Assembly (NCBI GenBank): GCA_963575745.1
Contig: CAUYUJ010017807.1
Span: forward strand, 144,501 to 208,500
From: Prorocentrum cordatum
Taxonomy: Eukaryota; Sar; Dinophyceae; Prorocentrales; Prorocentraceae
Reading direction: 5' to 3'
DNA length: 64,000 nucleotides
A program made the translations under genes and the position numbers. Shown in pieces: positions 34,426 to 45,904 of this stretch (position 1 is the first letter of the stretch; the number at the start of each line of letters is the position of its first letter). The notes beneath the pieces are model-generated. The model did not search any database, was not told the DNA's origin, and saw only the letters and a list, made by a program, of their open reading frames with translations.

Positions 34426-35345
34426 ACCCCCACCCATAGGAAAAGTCCAGGAGAAGTCCAGTTGGACTTGTCCTATTGGCTCTCCGGCGACCCCCACCCA
34501 TAGGAGAAGTCCAGCTGGACTTGTCCTATGTGTCTCTCCGGACCCCCACCCATAGGAGAAGTCCAGCCTGGACTTGTCCTTGGATGGGTCTTTCCGGCGG
34601 ACCCGCACCCATAGGAAAGTCCACCGGAGGCCCCCCCTATGGATGGGGTGCTTGGCTCTCCGTCGACCCCCACCCATTAGGAGAAGTCCATCTGGACTTG
34701 TCGTATTTGGCTCTCCGCGACCCCCACCCATATGAGAAGTCCAGCCTGGACTTGGTGGGGTTGCTCGGCTCTCCGTGACCCCACCCATAGGGAGAAGTCC
34801 AGCTGGACTTGTCCTATGGGTGGGGTGCTTGGCTCTCCGGCACCCCCCACCTCTATAGGAGAAGTCCAGCTGGACTTGTCCTATGGGTGGGGTGCTTGGC
34901 TCTCCGGCGAGCCCCACCCATAGGAGAAGTCCAGCTGGACTTGTCCTATGGGTGGGGTGCTTGGCTCTCCGGCGACCCCCACCCATAGGACAAGTCCAGC
35001 TGGACTTGTCCTATGGTTGGGGTGCTTGGCTCTCCGGGCACCCCCACCCATAGGAGAAGTCCAGCTGGACTTGTCCTATTGGCTCTCCGGCGACCCCCAC
35101 CCATAGGAGAAGTCCAGCTGGACTTGTCCTATGGGTGGTTTGCTTGGCTCTCCGGCAACCCCCACCCATAGGAGAAGTCCGGCTGGACTTGTCCTATGTG
35201 AGGGGTGCTTGGCTCTCTGGCGACCCCCACCCATAGGAAAAGTCCAGCTGGACTTGTCCTATGTGTGGGGTGCTTGGCTCCCCGGCGACCCCCACCCCCA
35301 CCCATAGGAGAAGTCCAGCTGGACTTGTCCTATGGGCGGGGTGCT
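34425..35345. repeat. About 65-bp self-complementary satellite, left of centre
   Basis: About 14 copies of a 64-66 bp unit are marked by GGCTCTCCGGCGACCCCCAC and AAGTCCAGCTGGACTT. Each unit is itself an inverted repeat around GTCCAGCTGGAC. In the copy at 34983-35016 the palindrome is perfect over 34 bp. Confidence 0.95.
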
Positions 35346-35666
35346 TTTCGCTCAGCGCTAAAAGCAAGCGAAATTTCTCCTATGGGGGGGGGGGGGTTCC
35401 CCCAGACCCCCCCCCCCCCATAGGAGAAGTCCAGCTACAGACTTCTCCTCTGGGGGTGGGGGTCTGGGGACCCCCCCCCCATAGGGGATCGCCCTCACAT
35501 ATTGATTCCCTAAGTTAGGCATCACCCCTATGGGGGGGGGAGGTCCCCAACCCCCCCCCCCCAATAGGAGAAGTCCAGTGGACATCTCCAATGGGGGGGG
35601 GGTCTGGGGACCCCACCCCACCCCATATGAGAAATTTCGTTTTGCTTTTCGCGCTAGCGAAAAGCA
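35344..35666. repeat. Centre of the giant inverted repeat
   Basis: A motif found only here, GCTTTTCGC...GCGAAATTTCTC (35344-35384), is mirrored at 35622-35666. Between them lie poly-G/poly-C tracts (for example 35386-35399 and 35405-35419) and diverged halves of the 65-bp unit. The symmetry axis falls near 35505, in a short AT-richer sequence. Confidence 0.85.
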
Positions 35667-36245
35667 CCAACCCAATAGGACAAGTCCAGCTGGACTTCTC
35701 CTATGGGTTGGGGTGGGGTCGCCGGAGAGCCAAAGCACCCACCCATAGGACAAGTCCAGCTGGACTTCTCCGATGGGGGGGGGTCGCCGGAGAGCCAAGC
35801 ACCACACCCTAGGACAAGTCCAGCTGGACTTCTCCTATGGGCGGGGTCGCCGGAGAGCCAAGCAAACCACCCATAGGAGAAGTCCAGCTGGACTTCTCCT
35901 ATGGGTGGGGGTCGCTGGAGAGCCAAGCACCCCACCCATAGGACAAGTCCAGATGGACTTCCCCTATGGGTGGGGGTCGCCGGAGAGCCAAGCACCCCAC
36001 CCACAGGACAAGTCCAGCTGGACTTCTCCTATGGTTGGGGGTCGCCGGAGAGCCAAGCACCCCACCCATAGGGCAAGTCCAGCTGGACTTCTCCTATGGG
36101 TGGGGGTCGCCGGAGAGCCAAGCACTCCACCCACAGGACAAGTCCAGCTGGACTTCTCCTATGGGTGGGGGTCGCCGGAGAGCCAAACACCCCACCCACA
36201 GGACAAGTCCAGCTGGACTTCTCCTATGGGTGGGGGTCCCCGGAG
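35665..36245. repeat. About 65-bp self-complementary satellite, right of centre
   Basis: Nine or so copies of the 65-bp unit in inverted orientation, ending in CCCGGAGAGCGA where the (GAC)n block begins. This array is about 340 bp shorter than its left partner. Confidence 0.93.
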
Positions 36246-36249
36246 AGCG

Positions 36250-36617
36250 AAGGCGACGACACCGATGACGATGTCGAGGTCGATGGCGGCGACGAGGACG
36301 ACGACGACGACGACAGCCGCGACGACGACGAAGACGATGACGACGACGATAAAGACGACGACGGCGACGACGACGACGACGAGGGCGACGACGACCACGA
36401 CGGCAGCGACGACGACTACGATTACGACGACGAGGGCGACGACGACGACGACGACGATAAACACGACGACGACGACGACGACGACGGGGGCGACGACGAC
36501 GACTGCTTCGATGGAGAAGACGACGAAGACGACGACGACGACGAAGGCGACAACAACGACGACGATGACGAAGACGACGGCGACGACGACGAAGACGACT
36601 ACTACTGCGACGACGAA

Positions 36618-36649
<32 letters not shown>

Positions 36650-36795
36650 CGACCAGGGCGACGACGGCGACGAGGGCGACGACGACGACGAGGGCGACGA
36701 CGACGACAAAGACGATAAAGACGACGATGAAGACGACGACGACGAGGGCGACGACGCCGACGACGACGACGACGACGACGAGGGCGACGACGACT
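36250..36795. repeat. (GAC)n block, right
   Basis: Interrupted GACGAC triplets, the mirror of 33590-34425. Confidence 0.95.
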
Positions 36796-37513
36796 GAGAC
36801 GACGTCCGGCGTCCGGCGTCTGGCGTCCGGCGTCCGGTGTCCGGTGTCCTGTTTCCAATGTCCGGCGACCGGCGTCCAGCGTCCGGCGTCTGGCATTTGG
36901 CGTCCGGTGTCCGGTGTCTGGTGTATGGTGTCCGTTGTCCTGTGTCCGGAGTCTCGTGTTCGGTGCCCCTGTCCGGGCGCCTGGTGTCCGGTGTCCGGTG
37001 TCTGGCGTCAGTTGCAGAGCATGAGGCGGGGGAGGAGCAGCAGCAGCAGGAGGATGAGGATGATGATGGTGATGAGGAGGAGGAGGGTACCAAAAATCAT
37101 AATGAGGATGAGGATAAGCAGCAGGAGGACGAGGAGGCGGATGTTGAGGTGGAGGAGGGGGTTGAGGAGGATGAGGAGGATGGGGGGGAGGATAAGGAAG
37201 GGGTGGATAAGGAGGGGAATCAAGAGAATGAGGCTGAAGATGATGAGGAGGATGAGGAGACGGAGAAGGAGGAGGATATTGAGGAGGATGATGAGGATGA
37301 TGAGGAAGAACTATATGATTACAATGACGATGATGAGCAGGAGGACAAGCAGCAGGACAAGGATGCAGCAGCAGCAGGATGAGGAGAATGAGGATGAGGA
37401 GGAGAAGTAAGGAGCAGCAGGAGGATGATGATGATGATGCGATGATGAAAAAGAGGGGGAGGTAGAGAAAGAGGAGGAATATGGGGAGGAGGAACAGCAG
37501 CAGAATGAGGATT

Positions 37514-37567
<54 letters not shown>

Positions 37568-38820
37568 GGAATGGAGAGGATGAGGAGGAGGGGAAGGAGG
37601 ATGAGGAGGAGGTGGACGGGGAGAAGGAGGAGGAGGAGGAGGAGGAGGAAGAGTGGAAGATGATCAGGAGGATGAGGAGCAGCAGGAGCGGGCCCCAACG
37701 GGCGTGCCGGACCGGCGGGTGGACCGTAACGGACGGGTCGGGTCGGGCGGGCGGGACATTAAAGTAGGAAACATCATCGAGTTGGCACGCGCGTGTCCTA
37801 ACGGGCGGATCGGGTCCGGCGGGCGGACCCTAACGGGCGGGCGGGTCGGTCTGGGCGGGACATTTAAATAGTGTTCAATCTGTCTTGCTGGACCTCTGCG
37901 AGGGCGACGAGGGAGACGAAAACGACGAGGGCGAGGACGACGACGACGACGACGATGAAGGCGACGACGACGACGACGACGATGAAGGCGACGACGACGA
38001 CGAAGACCGCGACGACAACCCGTCCTCCTCCTCCTCCTCCTCCGCCTCCTTCTCCTCGTCTCCTCCTCCTCCCTCTTCCTCCTCCTCCTCCCCCACCTTC
38101 ACAGTCATCAGAGCGTAATACTCGCTATGATCGTCAGCAGCGGCATCAACATCATCATAATCATCACCAGCATCGTCATCGTCATTATCATCACCATCAT
38201 CACCATCACCATCATCACCATCATCACCATCATCATCATCATCACCATCATAACCATCATCACTACCATCACCATCATCACTACTACCACCACCACCATC
38301 ATCATCACCATCATCACCATCATCACCACCGACATCCTTATCGTCATCATCATCATCGTCGTCATCATCATCGTCATCATCATCATCATGGCATGGTCAA
38401 CTTCATTGACAGCTTCGTCATCACCGTAATCATCATCACCGTCGTCGTCGTCGTCTGCATCCAACGCACTCATTACCGTAGTCGCCATCAACACCAACAT
38501 AAACATCATCATCGACGTCCGGGGCCGGTGTCCAGAGTCCGGTGTCCGGTGTCCGGTGTCCAATGTCATGTGTCCGGTGCCCGGTGTCCAATGTTTGGTG
38601 TCCGTTGTCTAGTGTCCGGTGCCCGATGCCCGGTGCCCGGTGTCCAAGGCCCGGTGTCGGGTGTCAAGTGTCCGGTGTCTGGTATCCGGTGCCCAGTGTC
38701 CAGCGCGCGAGAATGGTTCTATAGTGCGACGACGACGACGGCGGCGGCGACGGCGGCGACGACGAAGACGACGGGGGCGACGACGACGACGACGGCGACG
38801 ACGACGATGACGACGATGCC
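36795..38820. repeat. Right-arm mirror of 31780-33590: minisatellites and trinucleotides
   Basis: In order: GGTGTCCGG minisatellite (36795-37015), GAG/GAT-rich block (37015-37680) with a pure (GAT)n at about 37514-37566, TTAGGG/CGGGCGGG repeat in reverse (37690-37880), GAC block (37895-38010), CCT block (38025-38100), CATCATCAC block (38130-38400), second GGTGTCC minisatellite (38520-38705) and GAC/GGC block (38725-38820). No gene. Confidence 0.88.
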
Positions 38821-39490
38821 GAGGCCCCGGCAGGTCACCGAGGTTGGTGACCTCGCGAGGCCTTTTGGAGGCCTGGGCGGGCCACCGAATGGTGACCTTG
38901 CGAGGCCCGTTGGAGGCCCGAGGCCCGTTGAAGGCCACGGAAGGTCACCGAGGTCCGTGACCCTGCGAGGCTCGTTGGAACTCCTGGCAGGCCACCGCAT
39001 GTCAAACACGGGCCGGTGACCTTGCGTGGCCCGCTGGAGGCCCGGGCAGGTCACCGTGGTCGGTGACCTCGCGAGGCCCGTTGAGGGCCCCGGGAGGTCA
39101 CCGAGGTCGGTGATTTTGCGAGGCTCTTTGGAGCCCCTGGCAGGTCACTTAGTCTCAAATCCAGGCCGGTGGCCTTGCGAAGCCCGCTGAAAGCCCGAAG
39201 GTCTCCGAGGTCGGTGTCCTCATGGGGCCCGTTGAAGGCCCCGGCATGTCACTGAGACCTTGCAAGGCTCTTTGGACCCCCCGGCATGTGACCGTATATC
39301 GAACACAGGCCAGTGACCTTGCGTGGCTCGCTGGAGGCGCCAGCAAGTCACCGAGGTCGGTGACCTCGCGAGGCCCGTTGAGGGCCCCGGGAGGTCGCCG
39401 ACGTCGGTGACCTCGCGAGGCTTTTTGGAGGCCCTGGCAGGTCACCGATCACCGAGGTCGGTGACTTTGCGTGGCTCGCTGGCCCCTACA
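38820..39490. repeat. About 52-bp GGTCACC satellite, right
   Basis: The inverted partner of 31020-31770, about 12 copies, with GGTCACCGAGGTCGGTGACC as the typical hairpin. Confidence 0.92.
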
Positions 39491-40600
39491 GTGGAAGCCA
39501 TAGGCATCCTTGCAACTCTGGGCTAAGAGATGTCGTGACCTGAGCAGGTCCAGTCCAAATCGCCTTAGACATCCTCGCAAGTCTGGGCTCAGACATGCCG
39601 CGCGCGAGGTGAACCAGACAATATTGCCTCGGACATTCTCGCGACGCTGGCCTCAGAGATGCCTGAACCTGAGGTGACCTGGTCAGTTTCGCCTGAGACA
39701 TCTCCGCCGCAAATTTGAGCTCCCAGATGCCATGCGCCAGGTGATCTGGCCAGTTCCGCCTGAGATATCTTCGCAACTCTGGGCTTAGATGCCGTGCGCG
39801 AGATGGCGCGGCCGGGCTCGCGTGAGCATCCTCGCAACACTGGGCTCAGATACGCGCTGACTTGATGTGGTACAGCCCGTTTCGACTGAGATATCCTCGC
39901 AACTCTAGGCTCAGAGATGCCTTTCGCGAGGTGGTCTGGCCCATTTTGCCTGAGACACCCTTGCAGTTCTGGGTTGAGACTCAGACATGCCGCGCACGAA
40001 ACGGTCCAGACATTCTCGCCCGAGACATCATCGCAGCTCTGGGATTGGAGATGCTCTGACCTGATTTGGTCCGGCCCGATTCGCTTGAAACATTTCCGCA
40101 ACTCCAAACTCAGATATGCCCTGACTTGAGGTGGTCCGGCCCAGTTCGCTTGGGACATTCTCGCAACTCGGGTCTCCGAGATGCCAGGCGCGAGGTGGTC
40201 CAGCCAGTTTCGCCTGAGGTATCCTCGCAACTCTGGGCTCCTAGATGCCGCGCGCAGGGTGGTTTAACCATTTTCGCCTCCGACATCCTCGGAATTCTGG
40301 GTTCCTCCATGCCGCGCGCGAAAGTCTGGCCAACTTTCCCCGAGACATCCTCGCAATTCTGGGCTCAGAGATGCCGCGCGCGAGGTTGGCCGGCGCGCTT
40401 CGCCTGAGGCATCCTCGCAACTCCAGCCTCAGAGACGCTGCGCGCGAGGTGGTCTGGCCAGGTTCAAGGATGCCCTGAATTGAGGTAGCCCGGCCAGTTT
40501 CGCCTGAGACCTTTTCGCAACGCTGGGCTCCGAGATGTGGCGCGCTAGGTGGCCCAACCCGTTCGCCTGAGACATCCTCGCAAAAGGGCTCCCAGACGTG
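39490..40600 (+). repeat. About 62-bp satellite, array R2
   Basis: Same orientation as L1, about 18 copies; the mirror of L2. Confidence 0.93.
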
Positions 40601-40743
40601 CCAGGACCACACGACTAGTTATCGAGTCGTCTTCCAGGAGGGGTTCAACCGCCCTTGGCCCGAGGGGGCAGTTAACCGTGCCGAGGCGAGAGCCGGATTT
40701 CTGATTCATGTGGAAGGACGTCTCAGGCGGGAGCGCCAGGCCA

Positions 40744-40745
<2 letters not shown>

Positions 40746-40776
<31 letters not shown>
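40746..40776. repeat. (AT)n microsatellite, right arm only
   Basis: About 30 bp of alternating A and T. The left-arm partner near 29680-29705 lacks it, so it expanded after the duplication. Confidence 0.95.
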
Positions 40777-40779
<3 letters not shown>

Positions 40780-42990
40780 AGGAAATCTCCGGCGAAAGGA
40801 GAAAAATGAAGGCAAGAAGGATAACTTTGAGTACGAGGAGGGGCGAGGAGAACCCGGATGAGGAAGAGCATCAGGAGCACGATGATGAGAAGGATGATAA
40901 AGAGGAGGAGGAGGAGGAGGAGGAGGAGGAGGAAAGTAACGGCGAGAAGTAGGAGGAACGGCATGAGGATGCGGAGGAGAAGGGAGGGCGATGAGGTTGC
41001 GTAGGAGGGTGGACGGCGAGAAACACGATGAGGACGGCGACATAAACAACGACGACGACATTGATAACGACAAGGGCGCACGCAAATCAGGAACAGGAGG
41101 ACGGTGACTCGGAGGACGAGAACAAGTTTTGAAGCCACATTAAATCTAGAGTCGCTGATGAGGATGCTGGACCCTGGCCTTAATATATTCCTCCTTCGTC
41201 GCTGCTCCGCGTCATCCTTCTGCTACTGCTGCCCCTCACATCCCCCATCCCTCCGCTGCTCCTCCACGTCCTGCTCTTTTCTCACGTCTCGCCCGCCGTC
41301 CCCCCCCCCCACACACACACTTCTCGCTCCTCACTTTCCACGCTTGTCCAAGGATGAATTAAAGAGGATCAGATGGGCCGCAGATGCGCAGAGTATCAGA
41401 AGGCAGAGGAATATACAGCGGAGGATGAAGATGAATAGTATGATTGCCGTGACGAGGTGGATCGCAACGATGGCGGCGACCCGCCGACCATGACGACTGC
41501 AATATATCACAACGGTATCGGCGCTCAAGGTGAGGACGACAACGTTTGCAATGATTCGTCATGAAGTTGATTGCGAGTGAATTTGATGATGAGCACGGTG
41601 GTGATGACGATGACCACGATGATGATAAGGACGATGATGATGATGACGACGATGGCGATGATAATGATGATAACGTCGACGACAACGACGAGGGTCCTGA
41701 CGACGACGGCGACGACTACGATGAAGACGAATCGGATGAACGGCCGGCCGCCCGCCGCGGCAGAAGCGGACGGCCGGCCGAGGCCGCGGCAAACGCCCAA
41801 GAGATCTACGCGGCGGCCTCTGCTGAGAAAGTCTGCGCTGCAAGGCTCTTCTCAGCAGGGGCACCCGGGTGCCTCTGCTGAGAAGGCGCGGGCCTGATCC
41901 CGGGATCGCCCGCCGGGCGTGATGAGACGACGCCCTCCAAGTAGAGCTTGTTTCATCAGGGCCAGACGACGATCCCAGGGTCAGACCCACGTCCTCTCAG
42001 CAGAGGCACCCGCGTGCCTCGGTGGGAAGACCCCTACAGCGCAAACCTCATCTCAGCAGACGCCGCCGTGTAGATCCTAGACGTTCGCCGCGCCACGTGC
42101 TCTCAGCAGGGCCGCTGGGTTGGCCTTGCCGAGAACGCGTAGAATGCGGCAAACGCCTAAGACCCCAGGGGCAGGGGGCTCGATCGGAAGCGAAAAGCTG
42201 TTGGTGTTGGCTGTATCTTCTGTTGAAATACCGATGCCGATCATGGCTCGGTACCGGTACCTGTACCGGCATCGGTACTGGTATCGATAGCGATACTGGT
42301 ACCGACAGGCGCAGAACCGTTCTTAGCATCAACATTCGCACAGTCGGAGAGAGGGGGCTGCAAGGAGGAGCAGGAGGAGTATGGGGGGAGATGGAGGAGG
42401 CAGCAGCAGGAAGAGGACCAGGACAAGGATGGTGACGAGGCGGAGAAGCATCACCAACATACCGATTTATAGGCTCAGTCCAGCATCCCCGACAGCGATT
42501 TTGAGCCAGGGCGGCTCCAAACATTGTTTGCGCGTCCACCGAATCATCGTCCTCCCGCCCCTGATTTGCCTGCGCCCTTGTCATCATCACAGTCGTCGTC
42601 ATTGCTGGCATCGTCCTCTTTGCCGTGCTTCTTGCCCTTTCCCCCTTCCCAAACCTCCTTCTCCTCCCCCTCCTTCTCCTCCCCCCGTCATCCCGTTCCT
42701 CTTTCTCCTCGTTTTTCTTCTTCCTCGTCCTCTTATTTTCCTCGTTATCACCATCGTGTTCCTGATGTTATTCCTCCTGGTTCTTCTCGCCCCACCTCGT
42801 TCTCCTGGTTCTCCTCCTCGCCCTCGAAGTTCTCCTCTCGCTGGAGATTTCAACGTGTACCAGGGCGTGTCCGAAATTCATGTTCTCGCCTCGGCGCCGG
42901 CTAACTGCCCCCTCGGGGCAGGGGCGCCTGGACCCCTCCTGGGGCACAACTCGATATTAGCAGTGTAGTGTGACAGGAAGCTTGGGCCTG
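40780..42990. other. Right-arm mirror of 27395-29700; no gene
   Basis: GA-rich text (40795-41060), low-repeat DNA, GAT/GAC block (41575-41740), sub-centre near 41940, the one-mismatch 34-bp palindrome (41850-41883), GGTACCGGTACC cluster (42248-42305), CTC-rich text (42640-42840) and GCCTCGGCGCCGGC (42889-42902). About 45 bp near 42515-42560 have no partner at 27905 in the left arm. No credible gene. Confidence 0.6.
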
Positions 42991-44800
42991 GCCCCGTCGG
43001 AGCCCAGTTGTGAGGATGTCTCAGGCAAAACTGACTGGACTACCTCGTGCGCGGCATCTCGGAGCCCTGAGTTGCGAGGAGGTCTCAGGCGAAATTGGCC
43101 CGACCATCTCTGGCGCGGCATTTTGGATCCCAGAGTTGCGAGGATGGATCAGGCAAATCTGGCCGGAGTACCTCGAGCGCATCATCTCTGTGCCCGGAGT
43201 TGCGGGGATGCATCAGGCCATATTGGCCAAGCGACCTCGGGCGCAGCATGTCTGAGCCCAGAGTTGCGAAGATGTCTCAGGCGAAAATGGGCCAGATCAC
43301 CTCAAGTCAGGAGCATCTCTGAGCCCAGAATTGCGAGGATGTCTCAGGCGAACTGGACCGGACAACCTCACGCGTCGCAATTTCGAGCCCAGAGTTGTGA
43401 GGATGTCTCTGGCGACATGGGCCAGATCACCTCAGGCCACAACAGTTCAGAGACCAAAGTTGCGAGGATGTCTCAGGCGAAACGGGCCCGACCACCTCGC
43501 ACGCGGCATCTCTGAGCCTGGAGTTGCGAGGATGTCCCAGGCGAAACAGGCTGGACCACCTTATGTCAGAGTATCCCTGAGCCCGCGCGCGACTTCTTGG
43601 AGCCCAGAGTTGCGAAGATGTCGCAGGCAAAATTAGCCGGACCGCTTCGCACGCGGCATCTCGGAGCCCAGAGTTGCGAGGAGGTCTGAGGCGAGTTTGA
43701 CTGGGCCACCTCGCGCCTGGCATCTCGGATCTCAGAGTTGCGTGAATGCCCCGGGCGAATGGGGCCAGACCGCCTCAGGTCAGGGCATATCTGAGCCCAG
43801 AGTTGCGAGGATGTCACAGGCGAATCGTGCTGGACCAACTCAGTCAGAGCATTTCCGATCCCAGAGTTTCGATGATGCCTCTGGCCAAACGGGCCCGACC
43901 ACCTCGCACGCGGCATTTCTGAGCCTGGAGTTGCGAGGATGTCCCAGGCGAAACAGGCTGGACCACCTTGTGTCAGAGTATCCCTGAGCCCACGCGCGAC
44001 ATCTTGGAGCCCAGAGTTGCGAAGATGTCGCAGGCAAAATTAGCCGGACCGCTTCGCACGCGGCATCTCGGAACCCAGAGTTGCGAGGAGGTCTGAGGCG
44101 AGTTTGACTGGGCCACCTCGCGCCTGGCATCTCGGATCTCGGAGGTGCGTGAATGCCCCGGGCGAATGGGGCCAGACCACCTCAGGTCAGGGCATATCTG
44201 AGCCCAGAGTTGCGAGGATGTCACAGGCGAATCGTGCTGGACCAACTCAGTCAGAGCATTTCCGATTCCAGAGTTTCGATGATGCCTCTGGCGAAAATGG
44301 GCCAGACCACCTCGCGAGAGGTATCTCGGAACCCAGAGCTGCGAGGAGGTCTCAGGCGAAGTGGGCCCGAACCACATTAATCCAGGACATATATGAGCCC
44401 GGATTTGCAAGGATCCTCAGGCGAGCCGGGCCGCACCTCTTCGCGCGCGGCATTTGGGAGCCCAGAGTTGCGAAGATGTCTCAGGCGAAATTGGCCAGAC
44501 CACCTCGCGCGCGGCATCTCGCAGAGTTGAGGAGAATGTCTCAGGCGAGAATGTCTGAAATAGGCTTTTCCAGATCACCTCGCGCTCGGCATGTCTGAGC
44601 CAAGAGTCGCGAGTATGTCTAAGGCGAAACGGGCTGGACATCCTCAGGTTAGGGGCATATCTGAGCCCAGAGTTGCGAGGACGTCTCAGGCGAAATGGAC
44701 TGGACCACTTCGCGCGTGACATCTTGGATCCCAGAGTTGCGAGGATGAGTCAGGCGAAATGGGCCAGGCCACATTGCCCCTGGCAGCTCGGAGCCCAGAG
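42990..44800 (-). repeat. About 62-bp satellite, array R1
   Basis: Orientation opposite to L1, about 28 copies, the longest of the four arrays. An internal stretch of about 420 bp is repeated directly: 43555-43905 and 43970-44320 share near-identical text, including the rare unit ending CCCGCGCGCGACTTCTTGG / CCCACGCGCGACATCTTGG. Confidence 0.93.
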
Positions 44801-44819
44801 TTGCGAGGAACTCTCAACG

Positions 44820-45008
44820 CAACGCAACGCAGCGCAATGGGAAGTGACGCAACAGAAATGCAATCCCATGCGTTGTAATGCAATGCCATGCAATGCCATG
44901 CAATGCAATGCAATGCAATGGCATTCCATGCAAGTGCAATGCAGCATATGCAAAATGCAAGTGCAGATGGGCATGAGACAGAGGCTTCCACTGTGGGGGA
45001 TGCGGGAT

Positions 45009-45075
<67 letters not shown>
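44820..45075. repeat. GCAAT-type repeat and (GA)n, right arm
   Basis: ATGCAATGCC repeats (44870-44950) mirror the TGGCATTGCAT repeats at 25920-26020. The (GA)n at 45011-45070 is much longer than the CTCTCTATCTCTATC at its left-arm partner (about 25860-25875). Confidence 0.9.
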
Positions 45076-45081
<6 letters not shown>

Positions 45082-45309
45082 AAGGAGCGCGATGAGGAGG
45101 ATGTGGAGTTGTTTTCCAGGTCTCTCCGTGCAACTTGGCATGAACCACAGTGCAACACCAGGAGCAGGAGGCGGGGCTGGCAACAGGATCAAGCACATCG
45201 GAAGCGAACTTAGCAGGAACACGACGAGGGCCGCCGAAAGCCGCCGAAGGCCGCCAGGGGCTGCCGAAAGCCACCGACGGCCGCTGAAGGCCGCCGAAGG
45301 GCGACGAGG

Positions 45310-45662
45310 CAGAGGAGGGGGAGGAGGAGGAGGAGGAGGATGAGGAGGAGGAGGAGGAGGAAGAGGAGGAGGAGGAGGAGGAGGAGGAGGAGGGGGGAGG
45401 AGGAGGCAAGGAGGAGGAGGAGGCATGGAGAGGAGGAGGTGGAGGAGGAGGAGGAGGTGGAGGGGAGGAGGAGGAGGAGGAGGGGGAGGAGGCGGAGGAG
45501 GAGGAGGAGAGGAGGTGGAGGGAGGTGAGATGGGGTGAGTAGGGGGAGGAGGCAAGGAGGAGGAGGAGGGAGAGGACGAGGTGCTAGTAGGACGTGAAAA
45601 GAGGAAGGAAGGGGAGGAGGACGAGGAGGAGGAAGTGGAGGAGGAGGAGGAGGACGACGAGG
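45310..45662. repeat. (GAG/AGG)n microsatellite, right arm
   Basis: The mirror of the left-arm CCT block, expanded relative to it. Confidence 0.9.
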
Positions 45663-45900
45663 AGGAAAAACAAGACCAGCAGCAGGAGGCGGAGCTGACA
45701 ACTGGATCAAGCACATCTGGAGCCCACTTAGCAGAACAGAAGCCCACTTAGCAGGAACACGACTTAGTGGCAGGTGAGCTGAGGCTGAGGCTGAGCAGGA
45801 AAAACAAGACCAGCAGCAGGAGGCGGAGCTGACAACTGGATCAAGCACATCTGGAGCCCACTTAGCAGAACAGAAGCCCACTTAGCAGGAACACGACTTA
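45663..45900. repeat. 104-bp direct duplication at outer end of right arm
   Basis: 45663-45766 and 45797-45900 appear identical by eye. The left arm carries one inverted copy (about 25303-25400) with roughly four differences. Each copy contains CCCACTTAGCAG twice. Confidence 0.92.
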
Positions 45901-45904
45901 ACAA

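Noticed and set aside
33590-37700. Very long open frames on both strands (285 to 545 codons)
   Set aside because: They are poly-Asp, Thr, Val, Arg or Ser translations of GTC/GAC, CTC and 65-bp repeats, open in several frames at once and with mirror images on the opposite strand.
26030-44800. CRISPR-like array (repeats with variable parts)
   Set aside because: The units are contiguous satellite copies without constant-length spacers, in alternating arrays, in a eukaryotic context with no cas-like genes.
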